Of a stretch of 44,360 bases of DNA, positions 34,472-43,266 are shown piece after piece. Positions within the stretch are counted from its first letter, which is position 1, and every line of letters begins with the position of its first letter. The translations under genes and the position numbers were made by a program. The notes under the pieces were generated by a model. It was given only the letters and a program-made list of their open reading frames with translations, searched no databases and was not told where the DNA came from. This stretch comes from JAOUEA01 sp035550775. Lineage in GTDB: Bacteria; Actinomycetota; UBA4738; HRBIN12. The DNA lies in the NCBI GenBank assembly GCA_035550775.1, contig DASZOO010000163.1, forward strand, positions 1-44,360, written 5' to 3'.

Positions 34472-35770
34472 CTACGGAGCGAGCCCGTCGACCGCACGGC
34501 CGAACGCGCGTCCCACCGCCCCCGCGGCACGAACCCACCACGGGTCGTCGCCGGTGGGCGGAGGTGGCGGCACCTCGGACACCAGCAGCGGACTGGTCCC
34601 CAGGCTGACACCGGGGATCGTCACCTTGATCGTGCCCACCCGTTCCCCAGGCGCAGGCGGGAACACCGCCGTGGACGCGACGATCGCGCGTTCCTGCACC
34701 CGATCGAGCTCCACGGTGGGCACGAGCGCGGTGACCGCCCTCCCCGCCTCGACGGGGACCGTGCCGCCTCGGATCGCGACCGTGCCGATCGGCTCGCCGG
34801 CCCGGATGAACGTCTCCTCGTGGAAGCCCTCGAACCCGTGGTCGAGCAGGGCGGCAGCCTCGGAGAACGGCTCGTTCCGGCCGCCGAGGACGATCGCGAC
34901 CAGCCGTCGTCCATCGCGCTCGGCCGTGGCGATCAGGCAATACCCGGCTCCGGCGGTGAACCCGGTCTTCGCACCGTTCGCGCCCTCGTACAGCCACAGC
35001 AGCGCGTTGCGGTTCTGGACGTGCCGCGGCCGCCCCTCGGGGGCGGGGATCGTGCGGGTTCGGGCGGCCACGATCCGCGCGAACCCCTGCGTGTCGAACG
35101 CGGCTCGCGTCAGCACGAGCAGATCGCGAGGGGTGGATCGACCCCGGTCGTCGAGCCCGCTCGGCGAGAAGAACCGCGTGTGTCGCATGCCCAGGTCGCG
35201 CGCGTGCTCGTTCATCAGCTCGACGAATCGTTCCTCCGAGCCGGCGACGTCGACGGCGAGTGCGATCGCGGCGTCGTTGGCGGACTGCAGCATCAGCGCG
35301 TCCAGGAGCTGGCGGACGGTTCGCCGCTCCCCCTCCCGGAGGCCCAACGTCGAGGACGCGCCGAAGTCGTCGTCTGCGAAGACCGCCGCAGGCGGCACGA
35401 CCACCACGTCGTCGAGTTCCCGGCGACGCAGCACGAGCAGCGCGGTCATCACCTTGGTGAGGCTCGCGATCGGACGCCGCACGTCGGGCGCCTTCGCGAA
35501 CATCACCTGTCCGTCGTCGAGATCGGCGAGGATCGCCGCGAACGCCTCGATCCTCGGCGCCTCGATCGCATCGGCCGGCGTCGCCAACGACTGCGGGAAG
35601 GGCGAGGGCGATCCGTGGGGAGGAACGGGCGTGGGCGGCGGCCCGGACCGCTCCGCCGACGAGGCGCCGAGCAACGCGAGCTGCGTCGCCAGCCCACCGA
35701 CCAGCCACAACACGATCGCGGCCCGGGCGACGCGGCTCGCGGGTCGCCCGTGGCGAGGTGCGGTGCTCAC
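34472..35770 (-). CDS. D-alanyl-D-alanine carboxypeptidase (peptidase S11)
   Basis: A 432-aa penicillin-binding-type carboxypeptidase that trims D-Ala from peptidoglycan stem peptides. An N-terminal signal anchor (about residues 15-38) is followed by a Pro-rich linker. The three active-site motifs are present: SLTK at 103-106, SAN at 163-165, and KTG at 268-270. A C-terminal beta domain follows. The Pro-rich end (PPPPPTGDDPWW) is unusual but may be a wall-spanning tail. The GTG start overlaps the merR stop by 4 bases. Confidence 0.93.
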   Translation of the reverse strand: MSTAPRHGRPASRVARAAIVLWLVGGLATQLALLGASSAERSGPPPTPVPPHGSPSPFPQSLATPADAIEAPRIEAFAAILADLDDGQVMFAKAPDVRRPIASLTKVMTALLVLRRRELDDVVVVPPAAVFADDDFGASSTLGLREGERRTVRQLLDALMLQSANDAAIALAVDVAGSEERFVELMNEHARDLGMRHTRFFSPSGLDDRGRSTPRDLLVLTRAAFDTQGFARIVAARTRTIPAPEGRPRHVQNRNALLWLYEGANGAKTGFTAGAGYCLIATAERDGRRLVAIVLGGRNEPFSEAAALLDHGFEGFHEETFIRAGEPIGTVAIRGGTVPVEAGRAVTALVPTVELDRVQERAIVASTAVFPPAPGERVGTIKVTIPGVSLGTSPLLVSEVPPPPPTGDDPWWVRAAGAVGRAFGRAVDGLAP

Positions 35771-36507
35771 GCGCCTCGCAGTTCCTCGCGGAGGTTCGTC
35801 CGAAGCAGGGCCTGCTTGAACTTCCGTGAGGTCACCGACAGGTCGGACAGCATCTCCGATGCGACCCGCCGCGCGTCCGGGTTCCTCTGCCGGAGCCTCG
35901 GCGCAACGAGGTCCTCGAAGAACTTCGCCTCGCGATCGGCGAAGTGCTTGTACATCGTCAGGTGCCGCGGCTCGATGCCGTGGCGGAGGAAGTCCTTCAC
36001 GATCGAGAGCACGATGTAGTCGTCCCCGTCGTAGTACTTGGCTCCGTCCGGCCCGTGCGAGCAGACGATGCCGAACGACTCCAGCTCCTTGATCCGATCC
36101 CGTTCCACGCTCGTGGCCGCCGACATCTCCTCGATCGACATCTGCAGGCCGGTCGGCGCCTCCGCGAGAGCCTCGTCGCCGTCCCCCTCCTCGACCGGCT
36201 CGCCGACGTCGGCCTGCCCGTCGAGGCCCTCGGCCTCGCCCTCGGCATCCTGCTGCAGGAGTCGCTCCTTGATCACCTTGAGGGGCAGGTACTCGTCTCG
36301 CTGCATGCGCAGGATCGACTTCAGCCGTTCGACGTCGTCGGGGTAGAACTTGCGGTACCCCGACGGCGTCCGCTCGGGCTCGATCAGCCCCTCGGCTTCG
36401 AGGAACCTGATCTTCGAGATCGTGATGTCGGGGAACTCGGTCTTCACGGCCACCAGGACCTCGCCGATCGATTGGTAGTTGCGGGTTCCCGCCATCTGCC
36501 TCATCAC
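35767..36507 (-). CDS. MerR family regulator (Rv1828-like)
   Basis: A 246-aa MerR-type protein. The N-terminal HTH (YQSIGEVLVAVKTEFPDITI, then KIRFLEAEGLIEPERTPSGYR) is followed by an acidic linker (about 85-120) and a long C-terminal domain with SIEEMSAATSVERDRIKELE. The length and position beside garA match mycobacterial Rv1828. The start overlaps the garA-like stop by 4 bases. The target is not known from sequence; in mycobacteria the context is central metabolism. Confidence 0.9.
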   Translation of the reverse strand: MMRQMAGTRNYQSIGEVLVAVKTEFPDITISKIRFLEAEGLIEPERTPSGYRKFYPDDVERLKSILRMQRDEYLPLKVIKERLLQQDAEGEAEGLDGQADVGEPVEEGDGDEALAEAPTGLQMSIEEMSAATSVERDRIKELESFGIVCSHGPDGAKYYDGDDYIVLSIVKDFLRHGIEPRHLTMYKHFADREAKFFEDLVAPRLRQRNPDARRVASEMLSDLSVTSRKFKQALLRTNLREELRGA

Positions 36508-36965
36508 TCCCCTGCCGCGAAGAACACGAGCTTGAACCGTCCGACCTGCACCTCGTCGCCCTCCGCGAGCTTGGTCTCGTCGACCTGTTCACCGTTGACG
36601 TAGGTGCCGTTGAGGCTGCCGACGTCGCGCACGAACCACTCGGCCCCCGGCCGACGCTCGAACACCGCGTGCGAACGAGAGACCGTGACGTCGTCGAGGA
36701 AGACCGCCGCGTCGGTCGCCCGACCCACCGTGATGAGGTCTTGGTCGAGCAGGAACGTCGACCCCGCGTTCGGTCCGCGCTTCACGAGAACCAGAGCTTG
36801 GCCCGGATGCAGTTCATCGTGAGGGAAGGGGAACTCATCGTGTGCCTCATCGTCGCCCTCGAGCGGTGTCAGTGAGACGGTCGGGTCCTCGTGCAGTGAA
36901 GCCCCACATTCGGCGCAGAATCGCGCGTCGTCTCGATTGCGATGTCCACAGCGGGTGCAGTACAA
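36504..36965 (-). CDS. GarA-like FHA protein with N-terminal zinc ribbon
   Basis: A 153-aa FHA protein. In actinobacteria GarA binds and controls TCA and glutamate enzymes, switched off when its N-terminal threonine is phosphorylated by a Ser/Thr kinase. Here residues 3-20 form a zinc ribbon (C3, C6, C17, C20), unlike mycobacterial GarA. T29 in DPTVSLTP is a candidate phosphosite, but the canonical ETTS motif is absent. The FHA domain runs from about 58 to the end with VGRATDAAVFLDD, SRSHAVFERR and GSLNGTYVNG. The start is TTG at 36965. gcvH lies upstream. Confidence 0.87.
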   Translation of the reverse strand: MYCTRCGHRNRDDARFCAECGASLHEDPTVSLTPLEGDDEAHDEFPFPHDELHPGQALVLVKRGPNAGSTFLLDQDLITVGRATDAAVFLDDVTVSRSHAVFERRPGAEWFVRDVGSLNGTYVNGEQVDETKLAEGDEVQVGRFKLVFFAAGE

Positions 36966-37042
36966 CGTCAGATCCTCGTCACGATCCGCCTCCCGCCGAG
37001 GATCGAGGTTGCGATGAAACCCTCCCGACGGGCTGGAGACCG

Positions 37043-37071
37043 ACGTTACCGCAGGGTGAGAGGACCTTCAA
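37043..37071 (-). promoter_or_regulatory. promoter of garA-merR-dac operon
   Basis: On the minus strand TTGAAG (37071-37066) and TAACGT (37048-37043) are separated by 17 bases. Transcription would start near 37036, leaving a 70-base leader before the TTG start of the FHA gene. Confidence 0.5.
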
Positions 37072-37175
37072 CCGCGGTGAGACACAACCCTCGACCGTCT
37101 CCGTGGCTGAGCCTCGACCATCGGTCGACCGGGTCGAGTCTCGATGTCGCCTCGCCGCATCTCGGAGCGGGTCGG

Positions 37176-37565
37176 TCAGGAGCTCCCGCCCTCCGTGAAG
37201 GAACGGTAGGCGGCGGCGTCGAGCAGGGTGCCGAGCTCGGAGGCGTCGTCGGGGGCGATCACCACGAGCCACCCGTCGCCGTACGGCTGCTCGTTGACGA
37301 GCTCGGGTCGCTCGTCGATCAGCGTGTTGCGCTCCGCGACGGTGCCGCCCAGCGGGCTGAAGACGTCGGAGACGGACTTCGTGGACTCGACCTCTCCCAA
37401 CGGCTGCCCGGCCTCGACCCTTGCGCCGATCTCCGGGAGGTCGACGTAGACGACGTCACCGAGCGCATCCTGAGCGAAGTCGGTGATCCCGACGCGGACC
37501 CGCTCACCCTCGACCCGGGCCCATTCGTGTTCCTCGGTGTAGCGAAGCTCCTCGGGGAACTCCAC
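37176..37565 (-). CDS. gcvH: glycine cleavage system H protein
   Basis: A 129-aa lipoyl carrier. K63 in VESTKSVSDVF is the lipoylated lysine. It carries the aminomethyl intermediate from GcvPA/GcvPB to the T protein, which is not in this window. GTG start with GGAGGAG at good distance. TATCGT (37614-37609) may be its -10 box, giving a 37-base leader. Confidence 0.96.
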   Translation of the reverse strand: MEFPEELRYTEEHEWARVEGERVRVGITDFAQDALGDVVYVDLPEIGARVEAGQPLGEVESTKSVSDVFSPLGGTVAERNTLIDERPELVNEQPYGDGWLVVIAPDDASELGTLLDAAAYRSFTEGGSS

Positions 37566-37637
37566 GGATGCTCCTCCTTCTCGATCGGATCGCCCTCGGC
37601 AACCGGAAACGATAGCCCGCTCGGGCGCACCGCGCGG

Positions 37638-38222
37638 TCATGCGGACGCGATCGCTCGACGGAGATCGGACGCATAGGCCCATGCCGCCACGTAGTACTC
37701 CACGATCGCGATCGCGTAGATCGGCCATCCGATCGCCAGCGCGGCAGCGGCCGGCCACAGCCCGAGGGTGCCCCAGGAGATGGCCGGCACCGCGATCATC
37801 AGGCCGAACGTGGCCACCTTGCCGATCCACCGCACGTCGATGCGCAGCCGCTTGGCGGCCAGCACCGCCCCTCCCAGGAGCACCGCCACGTCCCGCGTCA
37901 GGATCAACGCCGCTGCCCACAGGGGGAACGCTCCCCGCACGACCAGGGCGATCAACCCCGCCGCGATCGCCATGCGGTCGGCCACCGGGTCGAGGATCTT
38001 CCCGACCTCCGAGACCTGTCCGGTTCGTCTCGCGACGGTACCGTCGACCCAGTCGGTCGCGACCACCGTTCCGAAGAGCAGGATGCCCCAACTCGAGGTG
38101 TCCTCGTCGACGATCAGGGCGCAGAAGACCGGGATCGTCGCGATCCGCAATGCCGAGATCAGGTTGGGGACCGTCAGGACGCGGGTGGAGGCCGGGGTGC
38201 GGTCACCAGAGGCATCCATCAT
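37638..38222 (-). CDS. pgsA: CDP-alcohol phosphatidyltransferase (PgsA-like)
   Basis: A 194-aa membrane enzyme making phosphatidylglycerol phosphate or a related lipid from CDP-diacylglycerol. The signature is complete: D60-G61, A64-R65, G74, D78, D82. About five membrane helices surround it. The exact alcohol acceptor cannot be told from sequence. The ATG is only 3 bases after the 3' end of tRNA-Pro and no Shine-Dalgarno sequence exists there. The message probably starts at the tRNA promoter and becomes almost leaderless after tRNA 3' processing. Confidence 0.9.
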   Translation of the reverse strand: MMDASGDRTPASTRVLTVPNLISALRIATIPVFCALIVDEDTSSWGILLFGTVVATDWVDGTVARRTGQVSEVGKILDPVADRMAIAAGLIALVVRGAFPLWAAALILTRDVAVLLGGAVLAAKRLRIDVRWIGKVATFGLMIAVPAISWGTLGLWPAAAALAIGWPIYAIAIVEYYVAAWAYASDLRRAIASA

Positions 38223-38225
38223 CGG

Positions 38226-38299
38226 TCGGGACGGCGGGACTTGAACCCGCGACCCCCGGTCCCCCAGACCGGTGCGCTACCAGACTGCGCCACGTCCCG
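38226..38299 (-). tRNA. tRNA-Pro (anticodon GGG)
   Basis: The 74-base tRNA begins CGGGACG and ends CGTCCCG plus A, forming a perfect 7-bp acceptor stem. The anticodon stem CCGGT/ACCGG holds the loop CTGGGGG with anticodon GGG. The T arm reads GCGGGTTCAAGTCCCGC. The CCA end is not encoded. Confidence 0.95.
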
Positions 38300-38306
38300 T
38301 GCGGCG

Positions 38307-38312
38307 ATTGTA
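38307..38312 (-). promoter_or_regulatory. tRNA-Pro/pgsA -10 box
   Basis: On the minus strand TACAAT (38312-38307) lies 7 bases before the first tRNA nucleotide, so transcription would start at or within a base or two of the mature 5' end. The -35 region has no clear match. Confidence 0.5.
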
Positions 38313-38367
38313 TCGGCTGGACGCCTCGGGGTTCCGACGGACCGCACGAGCGCCGCCCGCGATGCGT

Positions 38368-39702
38368 TCATCGCCCCCGCCGAGGCCGCCGCTTCCTCGC
38401 CCGGTACCGCACACGCACCGGCACGCCCTCGAGGTGGAACTCGCGCCGGATCCGATTCTCGACGTAGCGGCGGTAGGTGGGGTCGGGTTCGTTCGCGCCG
38501 CCGAAGACGACGAACGAGGGGGGTCCGGTGGAGACCTGGGTCGCGTAGTGCAACGTTCCCGCCGATCGCGGCGTCGGGCGCTCGCGCTGAACCCGCTGCA
38601 CCACCTCGTTGACCTTCGCGGTGGAAACCCTCGAGGTCCATCGGGCGTGGAGGTCGAGGAGAACCGGGGGCAGACGATGGACCCCCCGCCCCGTCACGGC
38701 GGACGCGCGCATCACGGGCGCGTCGGCGAACCGCCGGGCGGTGGCCGTCAGATCCGCGTACACGTGATCCTTCTCCTCGACGAGGTCCCACTTGTTCGCG
38801 ACCAGGAGCAGGGCCCGGCCGGAATCGAGCACGATGTTCGCGATCCGCTTGTCCTCGGCCGTGTAGCCCTGTTCCGCGTCGATCACCAGCATCGCGACGG
38901 TCGCTCGTTCGATCGCCTGCGTCGCGCGCACGACGCTGAAGTACTCGACGTCCCGAACGCGCATCGCCCGGCGCATGCCTGCGGTATCCACGAACCGCAC
39001 CGGACCGTCGGGCCAGTCGACGACCGCGTCGACGGCGTCGCGGGTCGTGCCGGCCTCCTCGAACACCACGGAGCGATCCTGCCCCACGAGGCGGTTGAAC
39101 AGGCTCGACTTCCCGACGTTGGGGCGTCCCACGAGCGCGAACCTGGGCTCCGCCGTCTCGGCGGCCTCGGCCTCCCGTGGTGCCCCGGGCAGCAGCTCCA
39201 CGATGCGGTCGAGGAGGTCGCCCGCGGCCCGCCCGTGCATGCCGGAGACCGGGAACGGATCGCCGAGGCCGAGGGTGTGGAAGACGGCGGCATCGGGCTC
39301 CTCCCGTTCGGTGTCGACCTTGTTGGCCACGACGAGCACGGGCACGGAGGCGCGGCGCAAGCGTCTGGCGAGCGCGCCGTCTTCCTCGGTGACGCCCGAC
39401 TGCGCGTCGACCACCAGCAGGATCAGGTCGGCCTGTTCGAGCGCCCGGTCGGCTTGTTCCCTGGCGAGCGCCTCGACCCCGTGCGCCTCAGACCGGTAGC
39501 CGGCGGTGTCGACGAACGAGAAGCGCCGGCCCCGCCAGGTGGCCTCGAGCTCGACCCGGTCCCTCGTCACCCCGGGGAGGTCGTGCGCGATCGCCTCCCG
39601 CCGACCGAAGAGACGGTTCACGAGCGTCGATTTCCCGACGTTCTGCCGGCCGATCACGGCGATTCGGGGCACGCGGGCGCGGGCGGCCGAAGCGCCGCTC
39701 AC
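38368..39702 (-). CDS. der: ribosome biogenesis GTPase Der (EngA)
   Basis: A 444-aa protein with two GTPase domains and a C-terminal KH-like domain, acting in 50S subunit assembly. The first P-loop GRQNVGKS is at residues 18-25, the second GRPNVGKS at 192-199. The other G motifs are also visible: DTAG in both domains, NKVD in the first and NKWD in the second. The start overlaps the cmk stop by 4 bases. cmk-der is a common pair. Confidence 0.96.
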   Translation of the reverse strand: MSGASAARARVPRIAVIGRQNVGKSTLVNRLFGRREAIAHDLPGVTRDRVELEATWRGRRFSFVDTAGYRSEAHGVEALAREQADRALEQADLILLVVDAQSGVTEEDGALARRLRRASVPVLVVANKVDTEREEPDAAVFHTLGLGDPFPVSGMHGRAAGDLLDRIVELLPGAPREAEAAETAEPRFALVGRPNVGKSSLFNRLVGQDRSVVFEEAGTTRDAVDAVVDWPDGPVRFVDTAGMRRAMRVRDVEYFSVVRATQAIERATVAMLVIDAEQGYTAEDKRIANIVLDSGRALLLVANKWDLVEEKDHVYADLTATARRFADAPVMRASAVTGRGVHRLPPVLLDLHARWTSRVSTAKVNEVVQRVQRERPTPRSAGTLHYATQVSTGPPSFVVFGGANEPDPTYRRYVENRIRREFHLEGVPVRVRYRARKRRPRRGR

Positions 39703-40385
39703 GGCAGGAGCCCCGGCGCCCGGTCGCGGATCGCCGCGAGTGCGGCCTCGAGCGTCTCGGCCGGGCGACGGTCGCTCGTATCGATCACCACCGCGTCCGC
39801 GGTGGGCTCGTGAGGGTTGATCCTCGCGTCCCGCTCGTCCCGCACCTCGAGCTCCCGCCCGATCGCGTCCCGCTCGCCCTGCCGCTCCGCCGCCCGGCGA
39901 GCCGCGCGCTCGGCCGGACGCGCGAGCAGGTAGAGCTTCACGGGGGCGTCCGCGAACACCACCGAGGCGATGTCCCGTCCCTCCATGACCGCGCCGTGGG
40001 CCTCGCCGAGCCCCCGCTGCTCCTTCCGCATGTGCATCCTGACCACCGGGTGGCTCGCGACCAGGGAAACCGTCGACTCCACCTCGACGCTCGTCAGCTC
40101 TGGAGGGCCGAAACCCTCGATCTCGAGCTCGCCGGGTGGCTCCACGCGAACGATGAACCTCAACGCACGGAGCAGCTCGAGTAGCCCTCGCTCGTCATCG
40201 GGCGCCACGCCTGCCCGAAGCGCCGCCGCGGCGAGAGCCCTGTACATCAAGCCCGTGTTCACGTACGGCAGATCGAGAGCCTCCGCGAGGCTCTTGGCCA
40301 GCGTGCTCTTGCCGCTGCCCGCCGCCCCGTCGATCGCGACCACGCGGGGCAGCGCCGTTCCACGATCGCTCGGTGCCTCGCTCAC
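39699..40385 (-). CDS. cmk: cytidylate kinase
   Basis: A 228-aa kinase that phosphorylates CMP and dCMP. The P-loop is GAAGSGKS near the N-terminus, followed by YVNTGLMYRA. The MEGRDIASVVFADAPVKLYL segment and Arg-rich lid also match. The GTG start overlaps aroA by 4 bases and the stop overlaps der by 4 bases. Confidence 0.95.
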   Translation of the reverse strand: MSEAPSDRGTALPRVVAIDGAAGSGKSTLAKSLAEALDLPYVNTGLMYRALAAAALRAGVAPDDERGLLELLRALRFIVRVEPPGELEIEGFGPPELTSVEVESTVSLVASHPVVRMHMRKEQRGLGEAHGAVMEGRDIASVVFADAPVKLYLLARPAERAARRAAERQGERDAIGRELEVRDERDARINPHEPTADAVVIDTSDRRPAETLEAALAAIRDRAPGLLP

Positions 40386-41767
40386 GCGCCCTCCACGGGT
40401 TCGATCCGAGCCCCGATCGACGCGAGGGTGCGGGCGAACCCAGGGAACGAGACGTCGGCGCTCTCCATGCCGTCGACCTCCACCGGTGCCCGGGCGGCGA
40501 GGCCCGACACGGCGAAGGCCATCGCCATCCGGTGGTCGCCGCGAGCATCGGCCCGGCCCCCGGCGAGCCCGCCGCCGGCGACCACCAGATCGTCGCCCTC
40601 CACCGCCGCGACGCCCCCGATATCACGGATGCCACGCGCGATGCCCTCGAGTCGATCCGATTCCTTGACCCGGAGCTCGCCCGCCCCGAGGAACCGCGAA
40701 TCCGACGGCGAATGCGCCGCCATGAGTGCGAGCACGGGTATCTCGTCGATCACGAGGGCCAGCTCCGAGGACTCCACCCGCACCGGACCCACCTCGCCGG
40801 CTCCCCGGACGAGGAGATCCCCGACCGGCTCGCCGAGTTGCTCCGAGGTCACGACCCGCTCGGTCGGGACGCCCATACGGGCCATCACGTCGAGGAATCG
40901 GAGCCTCGACGGGTTGAGCCCGACGCCGGTGATCGTGATCTCCGAACCCGTGAGCGCGGCCGCCGCGACTAGGAACGCGGCGGACGAGGGATCGCCGGGC
41001 ACCGTTGCCGAGAACCCCTCATGCTGGAACCGGCGCACGGAGACGCCGTCGGCGGTCTCGATCGGTGCCCCGAGGGCGAGGAGCGCTCGCTCCGTGTGAT
41101 CGCGCGTCGGCACGGACTCCCGCACCCGAGTTCGTCCGTCGGCGTCGAGTCCCGCGAGCAGCACCGCGGTCTTGACCTGCGCGCTCGGCGTCGTCGCACC
41201 GAAGTCCACTCCCTCGAGTCCACGCCCCCGCACGACGACGGGGGCGTGCTCGTCGGTCGTCTCGACCTCCGCACCCATCATCCGCAGCGGCACGGCGACG
41301 CGCTCCATGGGCCGGGCGCTGAGGCTCGCATCGCCGATCAGCACGGTACGGAACGGAGCGCTGGCCACGATCCCCATGAGCGTGCGCATCGTCGTGCCCG
41401 AGTTCCCGCAATCGAGCGGCTCGGACGCCTGCGACAGGCTCCCACGTCCCTCACCGTCGACCTCAAGTGCCCTGCCGGCACCGGCCTCCGTCGCACCCTC
41501 GACCTCGACGTTCCACGTGGAACGATGACCCTCGGCAGGTGCGCCATCCTTGCTCGCCCAGGCCTGCAGTGCAGGTCGAGCCTTCCCGGTGATGGAAGCG
41601 AGACACGCAGCCGTCGATCGAACGTCGAGTGATGCCGGAAGCTCAACCAGACTGCTGGGTCCTCGAGCGGTGGCCGCCAGGATCAGCCAGCGGTGGGCGA
41701 TCGACTTGTCGCCCGGGACGCGGATCGTCCCTCGGAGTCTGCCTCCAGGCTCGATCCTGACGCGCAT
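40382..41767 (-). CDS. aroA: 3-phosphoshikimate 1-carboxyvinyltransferase (EPSP synthase)
   Basis: A 461-aa shikimate pathway enzyme that joins shikimate-3-phosphate and PEP. The N-terminal VPGDKSIAHRWLIL and the LDCGNSGTTMRTL motif (the family's LGNAGTxxR) are visible, and DHRMAMAFAV is near the end. The region between them is about 35 residues longer than in E. coli AroA, with a Gly/Glu-rich segment. ATG 41767 has GAGGGAA in front. It lies between tyrA and cmk. Confidence 0.95.
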   Translation of the reverse strand: MRVRIEPGGRLRGTIRVPGDKSIAHRWLILAATARGPSSLVELPASLDVRSTAACLASITGKARPALQAWASKDGAPAEGHRSTWNVEVEGATEAGAGRALEVDGEGRGSLSQASEPLDCGNSGTTMRTLMGIVASAPFRTVLIGDASLSARPMERVAVPLRMMGAEVETTDEHAPVVVRGRGLEGVDFGATTPSAQVKTAVLLAGLDADGRTRVRESVPTRDHTERALLALGAPIETADGVSVRRFQHEGFSATVPGDPSSAAFLVAAAALTGSEITITGVGLNPSRLRFLDVMARMGVPTERVVTSEQLGEPVGDLLVRGAGEVGPVRVESSELALVIDEIPVLALMAAHSPSDSRFLGAGELRVKESDRLEGIARGIRDIGGVAAVEGDDLVVAGGGLAGGRADARGDHRMAMAFAVSGLAARAPVEVDGMESADVSFPGFARTLASIGARIEPVEGA

Positions 41768-41777
41768 CGCGGTTCCC

Positions 41778-42872
41778 TCAGGCGAGCCTGATCGGATCGA
41801 GCCCGTCGTCGGCCAGGACCCCCAGCGCACGGTCCGCCTCGCCGGCGGCCACGGTCAGGTGCACCGTGCCTCGCCCGCCCTCCGGGGAGTGGACGATCTG
41901 CAGGTCCTCGATGTTGACCTCGCCGTGCCCCAGGGCGGCTGTGAGATCGGCGAGCGCCCCGGGCCGGTCCGGCACCTCGATCTGCAGCACGGCGACCCCG
42001 GCGCGCACGGTTGGCTTGGTTCCCAAGCGCAGGCGGGCCCGCTTGGCCCCCTCGAACGTCGCCTCCACGTCGGCCCCGCGCTGCCCGACGATCTCCTCCC
42101 GCAATCGCACGAGGCGCGCGGTGTACAGATCGATCGCCTCGCCGATCGCTCGCCGGTTCGCGAGCAGGATCTCGCTCCACAACGTCGGGTTCGACGCCGC
42201 GAGGCGCGTGAGGTCTCGGAATCCCCCCGCGGCCAGCAGCAGGATCTCGGGTTCGTCCGCCTCCTCGGTGGCCGCGAGCTCCATCAGCGCCGTGGACGCC
42301 ACCTGCGGCAGATGGCTCACGAACGCCACGAGGCGGTCGTGACGTTCCGGATCGAGCCGCACGGGTCGGGCGCCGAGCTCGGCGACCCAGTCCTCGAGCA
42401 TCGCGGTCGCGGCGGGATCGGTCGACGCATGCGGCGTGATCGCCCAGACGATGCCGTCGACGACCGATGCCGAGGCGTGTTCTGGGCCGGATCGTTCGCT
42501 CCCACCCATCGGGTGCCCCGGTACGAACCGCCGCACATCGCCGGCCGGCACCGAGCCGAGGGCTCGCCGGACGACCGCCGTCTTGACGCTTCCGACGTCC
42601 GTCACGACCGCTTCCGGTGCCGCGGCGAGGCATTCCCCCACGAGCGTCGCGATCGTGGGGATCGGGGTGGCCACCACGACGACATCCGCGTCGCGGACCA
42701 CCTCGTCGATCGACGCCTCAGGGCTCAGCCCGGCGATCGTCGATGCACGGGCGGAGGCCGAGGGGTCGGCGTCCCATCCCGAGACGCTCGCTCCCGCACG
42801 CACCGCGGCCAGGGCGATCGACGTGCCGATCAGGCCAGTGCCGACGACGGCGACCCGGTCAACCGAGGTCAT
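41778..42872 (-). CDS. tyrA: prephenate dehydrogenase with ACT domain
   Basis: A 364-aa tyrosine-pathway enzyme. The NAD-binding GTGLIGTSIALA motif lies at the N-terminus, the core has GHPMGGSERSGPE and FVSHLPQ, and residues from about 285 form an ACT regulatory domain (VLQIEVPDRPGALADL). Feedback control by an aromatic amino acid is likely. The coding region overlaps aroH by 14 bases, and aroA follows 10 bases later, so the aromatic genes form one unit. Confidence 0.94.
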   Translation of the reverse strand: MTSVDRVAVVGTGLIGTSIALAAVRAGASVSGWDADPSASARASTIAGLSPEASIDEVVRDADVVVVATPIPTIATLVGECLAAAPEAVVTDVGSVKTAVVRRALGSVPAGDVRRFVPGHPMGGSERSGPEHASASVVDGIVWAITPHASTDPAATAMLEDWVAELGARPVRLDPERHDRLVAFVSHLPQVASTALMELAATEEADEPEILLLAAGGFRDLTRLAASNPTLWSEILLANRRAIGEAIDLYTARLVRLREEIVGQRGADVEATFEGAKRARLRLGTKPTVRAGVAVLQIEVPDRPGALADLTAALGHGEVNIEDLQIVHSPEGGRGTVHLTVAAGEADRALGVLADDGLDPIRLA

Positions 42873-43218
42873 CGCGCAGCGACTCGGCTCCGTCGAGGTA
42901 CACGTGTCGAACCTCGACCAGGGATCGTTCGGTGTGCAGGTGCATCAGCACGCGAACCACGAGCGGCATCGATCCCACGACGGGGATCTCGCGGGCACAC
43001 ATCAGCGGCAGGGAGCCCAGCCCCATGCGGCGCACGGCCTCCGCGGGGAAGACCGACGTGATGTCGTCGGTCGCCGTGAACAGCATGCTGATCACGTCAT
43101 CGCCACCGGCGCCGTTGGCCTCGAGCATCGAACGCACGAGGCGCTCGGTTGCGTCGAGCACACACGCCGAGGTGTCCTCGGCGACCCTGATCGCCCCCCG
43201 TGCTCCCCGAACCGTCAT
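42859..43218 (-). CDS. aroH: chorismate mutase (AroH class)
   Basis: A 119-aa monofunctional chorismate mutase of the AroH fold, with RGARGAIRV at the start, FTATDDITSVFPAEA in the middle, and VLMHLHT near the end. It converts chorismate to prephenate, the substrate of the following TyrA. Adjacent placement makes a direct two-step route toward tyrosine. Confidence 0.93.
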   Translation of the reverse strand: MTVRGARGAIRVAEDTSACVLDATERLVRSMLEANGAGGDDVISMLFTATDDITSVFPAEAVRRMGLGSLPLMCAREIPVVGSMPLVVRVLMHLHTERSLVEVRHVYLDGAESLRDDLG

Positions 43219-43239
43219 GCGCGCTCCCTCGCCGCCGAC

Positions 43240-43255
43240 CCCGCCGTGCGGCGGG
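43240..43255 (-). terminator. hairpin between rluB and aroH
   Basis: CCCGCC and GGCGGG form a 6-bp stem with a GTGC loop in the 48-base gap downstream of rluB and before aroH. It could attenuate read-through into the aromatic genes. No T-run is present. Confidence 0.3.
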
Positions 43256-43266
43256 CGTCCCTCAGG

